The notes under the pieces: generated by a model
Told to the model about the DNA's origin: nothing
The model's input: only the letters and a program-made list of their open reading frames with translations
Database searches by the model: none
Assembly: GCF_003112455.1 (NCBI RefSeq)
Contig: NZ_BDQX01000036.1
Coordinates: 180,423 to 225,235 of the forward strand
Length of the DNA stretch: 44,813 nt
Source: Paenibacillus agaridevorans
GTDB taxonomy: Bacteria; Bacillota; Bacilli; Paenibacillales; Paenibacillaceae
Direction of reading: 5' to 3'
In this document: positions 7,807-16,218 of the stretch, one piece after another
Layout: every line of letters starts with the position of its first letter
Numbering within the stretch: position 1 is the first letter of the stretch
Made by a program: the position numbers and the translations under genes

Positions 7807-10800
7807 TTGGCAGGCTTAAGTTTTCAGTTGTTAGGCCGTTTGAAAATGACCCTCGACGGCGAAGAACTATTGGAAATCCCCGGAAAAAAAGCCGCGTTGC
7901 TGCTGGCTTACTTGATTCTCGCTATTGATGCGGCTCCTGGCAGAAAGCAAGTCGCGTTTCATTTCTGGCCCGACTCCACCGAGAAGCAAGCATTGTCCAA
8001 TTTGCGGAAGCTGCTTCACGATCTTCGGGAATCCGTTCCGATCATCGACCGGTATCTAAAGATCACGCCCGCATTCATTCGCTTGAACCGTGAACTGCCC
8101 TTCTATTCGGATGTGCGTGAATTCGAGCAGTCGGCGCAAGGGACAACCGTTCGCGAGCTGTGCAGAGCGGAAGAGCTGTACAGAGGCGAACTGCTGCCCG
8201 GGTTCGGCGAGGAGTGGCTTGTGATAAAACGGGATCAGCTGGCGCAAATGTACTTGACCGCGCTTGACAAGCTCGTTTCCGTTTTGGAACGTCAGCGCGA
8301 GTATGCGTCAGCTCTTTTTTTCGCGCAAAAGCTGCTTGTCCAGGACCTGTTAAGGGAGGAAACGTACCGCACGGTAATGCGACTGCATGCTTTGAACAAA
8401 GATATGGCTGGCGTCGTGCAAACTTTTCGGAAGCTGCATGGTGTTCTGCATACCGAACTGGGAATTGCCCCCTCGGAGGAGACGCTGATTTTGTATGAAG
8501 GACTGACGAGAAACGGGAGCGGGATTTCTACGGCCTTGCAAAGTAAAGTCCCTTTGATCGGCAGAATAGTTGAATGGGCAAACATGCTGGGCGCCTGGAA
8601 GCAAATCGTGTCTGGCGGAAACGCCATGCTTCTGTTGAAGGGGGAGGCGGGAATCGGCAAAACCCGATTGGCCATGGAGTTTAAGGCATGTCTGGAAAGC
8701 TTGGGGATTCAAACCGCTTTTGCCGGTTGCTATCCGTCGGTCAGGTCGCTATCCTATAGGCCCGTAGTCAACTGGCTCCGGAGCCTTCCGCCGCCGAAGC
8801 TCGGCTTTGTGTGGTTGTCCGAATTGGCGCGTCTGCTTCCCGAACTTCTGGAGCAATATCCAGACTTGCCGAAACCGTCTCCGATTCAAGAGAAATGGCA
8901 GTTGAACCAATGGTTCGAAGCCATCGAAAGGATGCTGCTGGCCAGCGAGCCGCTGATGATTCTCCTTGACGATATCCAGTGGAGCGATGAAGAGACGCTT
9001 CAATTTCTATCCTATCTGCTGCGTGGCGATTCCAAAGTCAGACTGCTTTTGGTGGCGACGATGAGAACGGACGAAGATACAGAAGATGCCGTTGCGCATG
9101 TTCTGGGCGAGCTTCGGTCCGAGTTAAAGCTGATCGATATCGAGCTGACTCCGCTTAGCCGAGACGAAACGGCCCGCTTGGCGGTCGAAACGGTTGGCGA
9201 TGCGCTGGCGGACCGCCACTCCACGAATTTATTCGCGGAAACCGCCGGCAATCCGCTCTTTATTGTGGAAACGTTGCGGGAATGGCAATTGAGCGGGGAC
9301 AGCGGCGAAATCCGACTTTCGCAAGTGGCGAAATCCGTTATCGAGAATCGGTTGAACAGGCTGTCACCGGTCAATCGCAAGCTTGTATCGATTATCGCGG
9401 CCGTCGGAAGACCTGTTTCCGCAGCGCAATTGACGATGGTCACGAATATGGAGGAGGAAGTCATTCTAGCGCGCACTGAGCAGCTGGTGCAATTGAAGAT
9501 TTTGCAGGAGGCGGGGGACGGGAATTACGTTTTCACTCATGACATCGTTAAGGAAACCGCGTACAAGCTGAATAATGAGAGCAGGCGGCGCAAGTGTCAC
9601 CGGCAAATCGCGGAAGGATTGCTCGCCTATAATCGCGTGTTGATCGAACCAGTTGCCGGAGAAATCGCCTTTCACTATGAGCTTGCGGGCTTGGATCTGG
9701 AGGCCATTGCTTACTATGAAATAGCTGCGACGGCGGCGGAGAAGATCTATGCCAATGAGACGAAAATAAATTATTATCGAAAGCTCTTCAGCTTGATGCC
9801 AGCTAAGCTGACCTTGCCCGTTCTCATGAAGCTCGGCGAAGCTTTGATCGTGACGGGAGATTGGGATGAAGCGGAGAAGACTTACAAGCAATGGCTTGAT
9901 CGTTACGGATACTTGGTTACGCTCAATGATCGGTCCTATTGCGACGTCGCGCTCGGCAACTGCTTGCGATTGATGGGCAAATATGAAGAGGCCGGATTTC
10001 ATCTGGAACGGGCGTCCTATCACTTCAAGTTGGCGGAGGACCATGACGGACTCTCCTTCGCATACGGAACGCTCGGTATTTTGCATTATTTTATGGCAAG
10101 TTATGACAAGTCGCTTCGGTACTTCCTGGATAGAATGGAATTGTCGCAATCCGGAAATCAAATCCCAATGGTTACGCAAGACGATGTCCGGTTTCTCGGT
10201 ATGATCGGCTTCCTGCATTATGACCAAAGCGAGTACAAGCAAGCGATTTATTGGTTCCAGAGACAAATCGGCCTTGCTGGGGAAATCCGGTACGCTTTTT
10301 TTGTAGGAGATGCAATGGGCGGATTAGCGTTGGTGTATTTCGAGACGGACGATATGGACCTCGCTTACGACCGCATCGTCGAGAAGCTGGAGATCAGCAA
10401 GTCTATTGGGGCACGAATGGGCTTTGCGATGGGGGTGGGCATGCTCGGCAAATATTATTACTTGCTCGGCTCCCGTATGCAGGCGGAACAATGCATCGCC
10501 TTCTGTCTCGAAGAAGCGGTACGCATTCAGGATTGGCATATTGCTGCCGTCGTGCTCGGCATCGAAGGCTGCAATCGGATGAAGCAGCATCGGTATGAGG
10601 AAGCCGGTCGATTGATCGAATGCTCGTTAAGGTTAACCAAACATCTTCGAATCCCGTTCTTCGAATGCGAGGCGCTTTATTTCACGAGCCTGCTAAAGGA
10701 GCGGCAGAGTCAATTCGAGGCCGCTGCAGAGGTTGGCGAAGAGGCGCTGAAGCTCGCCATTCGACTCAAACGGCGAGACTTGCAGGTCAAGCTTCTTGTG

Positions 10801-11169
10801 CAGCAGCAGCTTTTAAAGATGCGCTTGGGACGGATCGGTTCTGGCGAAGCGATGGAAAGGCTGAAGGGTATGCTGGAACCACACGCCGGTGAACAGGAAC
10901 AAGCTGCCGTTCGTTTTGCGATGTGGCGACTGGAGCCCGACTCGGAGTTGCTTCGGACCGCTGCGTCCTCCTTGATCGAAACGCTGTACCTAAAATCGGG
11001 CAAGCAGGAATATTTCAGCCGTTTGCGCGAGCTTGGCTGCGCAGGCCAAGTCATCGAGGCACGCCCGATGCCGAAGCTCGCGGCAGAAGCTGTGCGGAAC
11101 AACCGGATTTCCCCCGAGCTATTGGTGGATATCGATCGTTTTTTAATGCGCTCGATGGATTCAGACTGA
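7807..11169 (+). CDS. SARP/BTAD-type transcriptional regulator with AAA ATPase and TPR domains
   Basis: A ~1120-residue protein. The TTG at 7807 is preferred over ATG 7768 because GGAGGGG (7793-7799) lies 7 bases upstream, and because TACAAT at 7764-7769 could itself be a -10 element. Residues ~5-95 resemble the winged-helix DNA-binding domain of SARP/AfsR-like regulators (LLGRLKMTLDG, KAALLLAYLI, LSNLRKLLHDLRE). A bacterial transcriptional activator domain follows to ~240 (YRGELLPGFGEEWL). An AAA_16-like ATPase module has Walker A GEAGIGKTRLA (near 280) and Walker B ILLDDIQWSD (near 385). Residues ~600-1010 are helical TPR-like repeats that could sense a ligand or partner. It follows the SLH gene on the same strand but behind a terminator; its targets are unknown. 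Confidence 0.85.
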   Translation: MAGLSFQLLGRLKMTLDGEELLEIPGKKAALLLAYLILAIDAAPGRKQVAFHFWPDSTEKQALSNLRKLLHDLRESVPIIDRYLKITPAFIRLNRELPFYSDVREFEQSAQGTTVRELCRAEELYRGELLPGFGEEWLVIKRDQLAQMYLTALDKLVSVLERQREYASALFFAQKLLVQDLLREETYRTVMRLHALNKDMAGVVQTFRKLHGVLHTELGIAPSEETLILYEGLTRNGSGISTALQSKVPLIGRIVEWANMLGAWKQIVSGGNAMLLLKGEAGIGKTRLAMEFKACLESLGIQTAFAGCYPSVRSLSYRPVVNWLRSLPPPKLGFVWLSELARLLPELLEQYPDLPKPSPIQEKWQLNQWFEAIERMLLASEPLMILLDDIQWSDEETLQFLSYLLRGDSKVRLLLVATMRTDEDTEDAVAHVLGELRSELKLIDIELTPLSRDETARLAVETVGDALADRHSTNLFAETAGNPLFIVETLREWQLSGDSGEIRLSQVAKSVIENRLNRLSPVNRKLVSIIAAVGRPVSAAQLTMVTNMEEEVILARTEQLVQLKILQEAGDGNYVFTHDIVKETAYKLNNESRRRKCHRQIAEGLLAYNRVLIEPVAGEIAFHYELAGLDLEAIAYYEIAATAAEKIYANETKINYYRKLFSLMPAKLTLPVLMKLGEALIVTGDWDEAEKTYKQWLDRYGYLVTLNDRSYCDVALGNCLRLMGKYEEAGFHLERASYHFKLAEDHDGLSFAYGTLGILHYFMASYDKSLRYFLDRMELSQSGNQIPMVTQDDVRFLGMIGFLHYDQSEYKQAIYWFQRQIGLAGEIRYAFFVGDAMGGLALVYFETDDMDLAYDRIVEKLEISKSIGARMGFAMGVGMLGKYYYLLGSRMQAEQCIAFCLEEAVRIQDWHIAAVVLGIEGCNRMKQHRYEEAGRLIECSLRLTKHLRIPFFECEALYFTSLLKERQSQFEAAAEVGEEALKLAIRLKRRDLQVKLLVQQQLLKMRLGRIGSGEAMERLKGMLEPHAGEQEQAAVRFAMWRLEPDSELLRTAASSLIETLYLKSGKQEYFSRLRELGCAGQVIEARPMPKLAAEAVRNNRISPELLVDIDRFLMRSMDSD

Positions 11170-11217
11170 AGTGTGTAGCGGCTTACGACCAACTGCACGA
11201 CACGTTGAGACCGTACT

Positions 11218-11247
11218 TTGACGAATAGAGAACAAATGTTCTATAAT
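11218..11247 (+). promoter_or_regulatory. SigA-type promoter with embedded LexA/DinR (SOS) box
   Basis: TTGACG (11218-11223), an 18-base spacer and a perfect TATAAT (11242-11247). The spacer contains AGAACAAATGTTCT (11229-11242), which matches the Gram-positive SOS box core GAAC-N4-GTTC exactly and runs into the first base of the -10. A repressor bound here would block RNA polymerase. It is 24 bases upstream of the GyrI-like gene. Confidence 0.75.
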
Positions 11248-11270
11248 GGAGAAAAATGATTCGGAGTTGA

Positions 11271-11909
11271 ATGCCGGTGACCGCGAAATACGAATGGAAA
11301 AAGAACGACAAAGCTTTGTATCTGCCGAAGGAGGAGCCGGCCATTATCGAGGTTCCTGTCTTCAGGTATTTTAGGATCAGCGGAGAGGGCAATCCCAATT
11401 ACGAACAATTCCGGGAAGCCGTCGGAGTCTTGTACTCGTTGGCCTATGCGATAAAGATGATGCCCAAAAAAGGCGAGGCGCCGGAAGGGTATTACGAATA
11501 TACGATTTTCCCGTTAGAGGGAGTATGGGATCTCGCGGTAGAGGCACGAGGATTAGAGGTACTGGACAAGGATAAACTTCTGTATACGATCATGATCAGA
11601 CAGCCGGATTTCGTTACGGAACCGCTGGCGATGGACGTGCTGAAAACCGTAAAAGCGAAGAAGCCGCATGTTTTGCTGGACAAGGTTATGTTCGGCGAGC
11701 AGGAGGAAGGATTGTGCCTTCAGATGATGCACCACGGCTCATATGATGATGAGCCGCAAAGCTTCGCGAAAATGGAGCGGTACTGCGATGAGCACGGGTT
11801 AAAGCGAATCTCGAAGGTTCATAAGGAAATATACATATCCGACCCAAGGAAAACACAGGCAGACAAGCTTCGTACCGTGCTTCGTTTCCGAGTGGAGAAA
11901 AACGAATAA
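11271..11909 (+). CDS. GyrI-like small-molecule-binding domain protein
   Basis: A 212-residue soluble protein resembling the GyrI-like (SOUL/AraC effector-type) family of COG4832 proteins, with the opening YEWKKNDKALYLPKE, an IEVPVFRYFRISGEGNP strand, a central YYEYTIFPLEGVWDL segment and HEIYISDPRKT-like ending (HKEIYISDPRKTQADKLRTV). There is no DNA-binding domain. The ATG at 11271 has GGAG 4 bases upstream; GTG 11277 is an alternative start. Relatives bind small hydrophobic or cationic molecules, hydrolyse certain toxic adducts, or protect DNA gyrase. The upstream SOS-like box suggests DNA-damage induction. E. coli gyrI/sbmC is also LexA-controlled, so the pairing makes sense, although the specific activity is not visible in the sequence. 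Confidence 0.75.
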   Translation: MPVTAKYEWKKNDKALYLPKEEPAIIEVPVFRYFRISGEGNPNYEQFREAVGVLYSLAYAIKMMPKKGEAPEGYYEYTIFPLEGVWDLAVEARGLEVLDKDKLLYTIMIRQPDFVTEPLAMDVLKTVKAKKPHVLLDKVMFGEQEEGLCLQMMHHGSYDDEPQSFAKMERYCDEHGLKRISKVHKEIYISDPRKTQADKLRTVLRFRVEKNE

Positions 11910-12016
11910 ATAGCGATCGTCAGCAACACATTGGCCAAGAAAACGTTAGGCTGGCCGCCTCGGCATTCGTGGAGAGATCATCGAGGAGAACGACCTAATT
12001 AGTCCGGTAAAAATAT
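11910..12016. other. Non-coding spacer, possible gene-tail relic
   Basis: There is no convincing gene between the GyrI-like stop and the tRNA-Leu terminator. One short plus-strand frame (about 11950-12019) reads GRLGIRGEIIEENDLISPVKI before a stop, which looks like a protein C-terminus, but it lacks a start and length. Confidence 0.3.
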
Positions 12017-12048
12017 AAAAAGTCCAAGCTCATGAGCTTGGACTTTTT
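12017..12048. terminator. Perfect 32-base palindromic terminator, bidirectional
   Basis: The two 16-base halves are exact reverse complements (AAAAAGTCCAAGCTCA and its complement), giving a GC-containing stem flanked by A and T runs on both strands. It ends tRNA-Leu on the minus strand and can also end the GyrI-like transcript on the plus strand. Confidence 0.9.
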
Positions 12049-12053
12049 GTTGA

Positions 12054-12137
12054 TGCGGTCGAGAGGACTCGAACCTCCACGGCTGTTACACCACTAGAAC
12101 CTGAATCTAGCGCGTCTGCCAATTCCGCCACGACCGC
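12054..12137 (-). tRNA. tRNA-Leu (anticodon CAG)
   Basis: The minus strand begins GCGGTCGTGGCGGAATTGG and has a 7-bp acceptor stem, an anticodon loop TTCAGGT on stem CTAGA/TCTAG, a long variable arm as in leucine tRNAs, and the T-arm GGTTCGAGTCC. CCA is not encoded at the 3' end. Confidence 0.95.
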
Positions 12138-12158
12138 ATGTCTGAAGTAACGAGATTT

Positions 12159-12188
12159 ATAATAGCATGGCTTCCAAGAAGAAGTCAA
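12159..12188 (-). promoter_or_regulatory. Promoter of tRNA-Leu
   Basis: On the minus strand, TTGACT (12188-12183), an 18-base spacer and TATTAT (12164-12159), placing the start about 15 bases before the tRNA 5' end. Confidence 0.65.
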
Positions 12189-12334
12189 CGACAATGCTAA
12201 AGTTTAAATTTTCAGCTTATTCCATCATTTTCTCGGAGCAATGGCATGGTACATAAATCCTTATAAATCGTGGAAAGGTAAATGAAGGAATCGATGATGG
12301 AAAAAGAAAATAGACCCTAGGGGGTAGCGGAACA

Positions 12335-13222
12335 ATGAATAGAAAAAAGACTAGTCAATCGCCGCAAGTGCAGCATACGAATAGGATGATGCCCAGATGG
12401 AAACGGGCTGTAGCCGTGCTCTCCATGACTCTTGCTATAACGGCTGCTTTGCAACCCACAACGCTTAAAGCCGCAGTCGATCAACCGTCTGAATCGCTTC
12501 AGCCATCCGTTAGAACCGAAAAAACGGTCTCGATCGTTATCGACGACTTCGGCAACGGGATGGCTGGTACGGAGGAGATGCTGAAGCTGCCGGTAAAAAT
12601 CACGGCTGCCGTCATGCCGTTTTTGTCTACGACAAAGAAGGATGCCGAAGCAGCTTACAAGCTCGGACATGATGTGCTGATTCATATGCCTATGGAGCCG
12701 AATCATGGCAAAAAGAGCTGGCTGGGCCCTGGCGCCATTACAGCCGATCTTAGCGATGCCGAAGTGCGGGAGAGAGTAGAGGCTGCTATTGCAGATGTGC
12801 CGCATGCCGTCGGCATGAACAATCATATGGGCTCCAAAATAACAGCAGACGAACGTATCATGCGCATTGTGTTAACCGTATGCAAAGAGCGCGGACTGTT
12901 CTTTCTGGACAGCAAGACGAACTACCGCTCCGTCGTTGCCAAGCTGGCCCAGGAGATTGGTTTGCCCGTACTCGAGAACAATGTGTTTCTCGACGATGTG
13001 TATACGGCTGAGCACATATCCAAGCAAGTTAACGTTATTCGCAAGCATATGGAGACCCATAATCGTACCATTACGATCGGTCATGTCGGTTCCCCGGGTC
13101 TCAAGACGGCAGCTGTGCTGCAACAATCCATTCCGGGCTTGCAGGCGGAAGCAAGGATCTTGAAGCTGTCGGAGCTTATAGGTGCTTCAATTGGCGACCC
13201 ATTGGTAATGCCCAATCCCTGA
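12335..13222 (+). CDS. Divergent polysaccharide deacetylase family protein (YibQ/DUF610)
   Basis: A 295-residue exported protein. A hydrophobic segment near residues 24-46 (RAVAVLSMTLAITAAL) is a signal peptide or anchor. From residue ~65 it has the divergent polysaccharide deacetylase fold: VSIVIDDFGNG, then HMPMEP (about residue 119), NNHMGSKIT (about 155), LFFLDSKT and TIGHVGSPG. These correspond to the metal- and substrate-site regions of NodB-like deacetylases, but in the divergent family activity is mostly unproven. It probably acts in the cell envelope on glycan. Its last 36 bases overlap the convergent amidase gene, so each mRNA has a short antisense tail. Confidence 0.88.
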   Translation: MNRKKTSQSPQVQHTNRMMPRWKRAVAVLSMTLAITAALQPTTLKAAVDQPSESLQPSVRTEKTVSIVIDDFGNGMAGTEEMLKLPVKITAAVMPFLSTTKKDAEAAYKLGHDVLIHMPMEPNHGKKSWLGPGAITADLSDAEVRERVEAAIADVPHAVGMNNHMGSKITADERIMRIVLTVCKERGLFFLDSKTNYRSVVAKLAQEIGLPVLENNVFLDDVYTAEHISKQVNVIRKHMETHNRTITIGHVGSPGLKTAAVLQQSIPGLQAEARILKLSELIGASIGDPLVMPNP

Positions 13223-13876
13223 AGCGATCGCCTCGGCAATCTCGAGCTGCTTGCGTGAATCGGTTAACATGCTCCGATCCTGAGCATTGCTGATAAAGCC
13301 CATCTCCACAATGACCGAAGGCTGCTCCACTCTCCTCAGCAAATAAAATGGTTTTCCCTCACGCGGAAGCGCAGTGGTATTTTGCTGTCGATTAAGAGCT
13401 TCCTGCAGGCAGAAGGCGAGCAAGGCGCTTTCGCCTGTGTTCTGGAAAAGTACAAGAGGACCTCGTTTACCGCTGTTGCGTGCCGAGTTCACATGGAGGC
13501 TGACCATCAGCTCGCTGCCGATCTCTTCTGTTAATCCTCGGCGCTGCGACAGGTCGCGCCTATGCCGGGAGCCGGTACGGTGCCAGCGATTATCGTCGCT
13601 GAGCGCATAGTCGCCTGTCCGGTTCATGACGGCGGCAATGCCTCGGCTTCGCAAGAGCAAATAAAGCTTGCTCGCGATGGCTAGATTAATGTCCTTTTCC
13701 AGCAGATCGCCATGCGATGCTCCGCCGTCGATCCCGCCATGCCCAACGTCAATAATGACAGTCGTCGATGGCAATGCCCAGCGATCGCTGGACTGGGAAG
13801 GGAATGAGGCCGCCGACGCAACGGGATGAACCAAAAACATAAATAATACAAGCAGTGTCAGCAAAGTTCGAATCAT
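13187..13876 (-). CDS. N-acetylmuramoyl-L-alanine amidase, CwlD-like (Amidase_3)
   Basis: A secreted or membrane-anchored zinc amidase that cleaves the bond between MurNAc and the stem peptide. After an N-terminal hydrophobic segment (IRTLLTLLVLFMFLVHPVASAA) the Amidase_3 motifs are complete: IIDVGHGGIDGG (Zn His), LLEKDINL (Zn Glu), VSLHVNSA (Zn His) and VEMGFISN (catalytic Glu). Length and the RDLSQR segment resemble CwlD, which makes muramic lactam in the spore cortex. AGGAGG at 13894-13889 leaves a choice between TTG 13882 (spacing 6) and ATG 13876 (spacing 12); I report the ATG. It overlaps the deacetylase gene tail to tail. CwlD works with a deacetylase (PdaA), but the neighbour here is from a different deacetylase family. 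Confidence 0.88.
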   Translation of the reverse strand: MIRTLLTLLVLFMFLVHPVASAASFPSQSSDRWALPSTTVIIDVGHGGIDGGASHGDLLEKDINLAIASKLYLLLRSRGIAAVMNRTGDYALSDDNRWHRTGSRHRRDLSQRRGLTEEIGSELMVSLHVNSARNSGKRGPLVLFQNTGESALLAFCLQEALNRQQNTTALPREGKPFYLLRRVEQPSVIVEMGFISNAQDRSMLTDSRKQLEIAEAIASGIGHYQWVAN

Positions 13877-14027
13877 GATCAACGTCAACCTCCTGCGACC
13901 GGATCAGAATGATTTATTTGACGTTAGCGTGGCTGTTCGGAGGTAATCTCATACATGATTATGACCGACCTAAAGCGGGAATAATGATCGTAATAACTCG
14001 CATTATAAGAAGCTGGAGGTGACGAAG

Positions 14028-14222
14028 ATGAAGGGCGGAAGCGATCTTGTGAAGTATATGACGGAGCAATTCATTACGTATATGGAGACGCCGGCAGAGA
14101 CGCGCAAGCAAGCAAAAACGTCAGCCAAAGCGGCAAAAGAGCCTTGGCTGACGCGATGGTTCGGATTCGGCGGCATGAGTCTGATGATGTGGTGGCGAGG
14201 TCGGACAGGACGTCAAAGGTAA
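14028..14222 (+). CDS. yqzE: YqzE family small protein
   Basis: A 64-residue protein that strongly recalls B. subtilis YqzE: DLVKYMTEQFITYMETPAETRK near the start and KEPWLTRWFGFGGMSLMMWWRG at the end. The ATG at 14028 lies 8 bases after GGAGG, better than the in-frame GTG at 14019. The function of the family is unknown. In B. subtilis the gene follows the comG competence operon, near the yqhG/yqhH genes that are also found here. Its last 10 bases overlap the convergent gene. Confidence 0.85.
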   Translation: MKGGSDLVKYMTEQFITYMETPAETRKQAKTSAKAAKEPWLTRWFGFGGMSLMMWWRGRTGRQR

Positions 14223-15145
14223 AAGGATCCTAATGATTGCAGCAAGGAAGCAGGTATATATCGTCGGATCGGAGCATTCTCTTCGCTGTCGAGCGAGATA
14301 AACAGCTCTCCGCCCGACCACTCCGAATATCCCGTGACGGACCACGCATACGTCATCTTTCCCTGGAAGGACTTGCTGACGTACCTAAGCTCACTATTGT
14401 CTCGCAGGGCATCGGATAAAATGGATAGAGGATCGGCAGCAATCGAATAAGGACTTTGGGTGAGCCATGGCAATCGGCCATAAGGATCGAAAGAAGCCAT
14501 GGCTCCGGCAGATGAGATCGAAGCATGGGCGTTTTTAACCCCATGCTTGTTTGCGTTGGCGTCTTGAGCAGCGGCAGCGGCCCACTGTTCGGCGTCAATC
14601 GGCAATTGTTCGCCCGAATAAGCATCTGTATAATGATTTTCGGTTATTGATCCATGACCGGCAATGCCGCCCGATATTTGCCAAGCAGCCAGCAAGGGAT
14701 GAATATAGAGTCGAGTCGCTTTCATGGACGTCTCGCTCAGACCTAGTCTGGTTAAAGCGGATTTTAATATTGTCGAGCTAAAGGGCGGATATTCCCCGAT
14801 GCCGTATTCACCCAGTACATAACCTCCGCCGTCCTTGGCATAAACAATCATATATCCGACAACGCTCTGACCTCGTCTCATCAATACGAGCCAGCTATGC
14901 GTTCCGGGTCCGAGCGCTGCCGTGCTTGCCCAAGCGCCCTTCCATTCCGCAAAAGCCCCATCCGGAGAATTCGCGAGCTGTTCGGCCCATAACCGTGCTT
15001 GTTCTTTTAATGGAACGTCTTGTTCCTTGTCCAGCGTCGACATGGCTTGTCCGGTTGCGTAGATTCTTGCGTCTGCTCCGCTCGACATGCTTAACATAAC
15101 CGCGAGAACGGTCGCGGCCGTCGCGATCTTCCAGCTTGTTCGCAT
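14213..15145 (-). CDS. Secreted protein of unknown function
   Basis: A 310-residue protein that I do not recognise. The ATG at 15145 is chosen because AGAGGTGA lies just upstream; an upstream in-frame start at 15187 has no such site. A clear signal peptide is present (RTSWKIATAATVLAVMLSMSSGADA). The mature part has an N-terminal domain with a conserved-looking strand pattern (HSWLVLMRRGQSVVGYMIVYAKDGGGYVLGEYGIGEYP), an alanine-rich middle (residues ~190-235) and a C-terminal segment rich in aromatic and acidic residues (YSEWSGGELFISLDSEENAP). No catalytic motif is evident. It is the next gene after yqhG on the same strand. Confidence 0.7.
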   Translation of the reverse strand: MRTSWKIATAATVLAVMLSMSSGADARIYATGQAMSTLDKEQDVPLKEQARLWAEQLANSPDGAFAEWKGAWASTAALGPGTHSWLVLMRRGQSVVGYMIVYAKDGGGYVLGEYGIGEYPPFSSTILKSALTRLGLSETSMKATRLYIHPLLAAWQISGGIAGHGSITENHYTDAYSGEQLPIDAEQWAAAAAQDANANKHGVKNAHASISSAGAMASFDPYGRLPWLTQSPYSIAADPLSILSDALRDNSELRYVSKSFQGKMTYAWSVTGYSEWSGGELFISLDSEENAPIRRYIPASLLQSLGSFYL

Positions 15146-15270
15146 TGTAATCACCTCTCTGGATTCATTGTAGCGGACGAGCTCCAAGAAGACTGTTGCA
15201 ACCTGTCGCCCAATAGCTGCCGGGGAACCGCTTCTTTTGCCGTAATGAAACGATTCCCGTCACAATGTCA

Positions 15271-16218
15271 TCAATCTATGCCTTCCAGATGGAAAATGCC
15301 GCAGTTAATGGCGGAAGCCGTCACGCGCGGCTCGTACTGCCACTTGATTTCGGCTTGCCGCTGCATGTATTGTTCCTGAATGGCCGACTTGTTCTCGGGG
15401 AGGGCATGCTCCAGCAACGGCTCGTAATAAGCCTGAATGCGGGAAAGCTCCTCTTGCAGCCTCGCAGCGGCTCCTTCCGCCCAAGTGTAGTCGTATCCCT
15501 TGAGCTTACGCTCCAACGCCTGCTCAATTAACGTCAGCGCTCGGTTGTAGGATATGCCGTTGCGGGCTAGATGAATATTGGCAGGGAGTCTTGGCGTAAG
15601 CTTTTTATGCTGAAGACGGTCGTGAAAGTTTTCAATAATATGCCCGGTCACAAGCGACACGCCGAAGCTGTGGATTTCCTCCCGTTTGCGATCGCAAGTC
15701 AGCTCCACTCGCATATTAATGCCGAGCCATGCCGTATAAGGCGTCGAGCTGTACGGATTGCCGCCGCGCTTGTCCGGTTCCTGAAACAGGAACACATAGC
15801 TGCCTTTATTTCGAGTAGCACCAAACAGCTGATCCAGCCGACGCGAGCCGAAATAGAGATCGTCGCGAGAAACGCGGGCGGGCGCAGCAAGGGTCGTGTG
15901 GACGAAGCCGAACGATCGGGCGAGGGCGGCATCCGCCGCTGGCGCAAGGCTTTCGCTGGCGGAAGGGCCGGGTGATGGAGCTGGAGCCTCCAGCATCGTC
16001 TGGTATCTAGTCTTGTCGGTGACAAACAGAAACGTCATGGTCTCCGGCTCCGCGCCTACACGGTCAACAAAGCTCCAGTAATAGGGACGATTCGTCAGCT
16101 CTCGATCGGCTTCCGGAGACAGCTTGACCATATAATGGGCATTCGACTTCTCCAGAATGGAGCAGCCCGTTGCTTCCAGAAATCGGCCAACGAATTTATG
16201 GATTTGTTTCTCGTTCAC
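15271..16218 (-). CDS. yqhG: YqhG family protein
   Basis: A 315-residue soluble protein matching the pattern of B. subtilis YqhG: NEKQIHKFVGRFLEATGC at the start, KSNAHYMVKLSPEADRELTNRPYYWSFVDR, and an acidic/alkaline mix ending in a coiled-coil-like helical region (about residues 235-300). The start is GTG 16218, just after GGAGGTGAAA (16230-16221). The longer open frame to 16608 is an overlap artefact, because it lies inside the helicase gene. The GTG overlaps the yqhH stop codon, so the two are translationally coupled, as their adjacency in B. subtilis would suggest. The function is unknown. Confidence 0.88.
   Translation of the reverse strand: MNEKQIHKFVGRFLEATGCSILEKSNAHYMVKLSPEADRELTNRPYYWSFVDRVGAEPETMTFLFVTDKTRYQTMLEAPAPSPGPSASESLAPAADAALARSFGFVHTTLAAPARVSRDDLYFGSRRLDQLFGATRNKGSYVFLFQEPDKRGGNPYSSTPYTAWLGINMRVELTCDRKREEIHSFGVSLVTGHIIENFHDRLQHKKLTPRLPANIHLARNGISYNRALTLIEQALERKLKGYDYTWAEGAAARLQEELSRIQAYYEPLLEHALPENKSAIQEQYMQRQAEIKWQYEPRVTASAINCGIFHLEGID

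Noticed and set aside
9466..10266. A 266-codon minus-strand open frame inside the SARP-type regulator
   Set aside because: Antisense to a well-supported TPR region, with no ribosome binding site or recognisable motif.
11950..12019. Possible gene-tail fragment (RGEIIEENDLISPVKI)
   Set aside because: Only about 22 codons after an in-frame stop, with no start. The look of a C-terminus may be chance.
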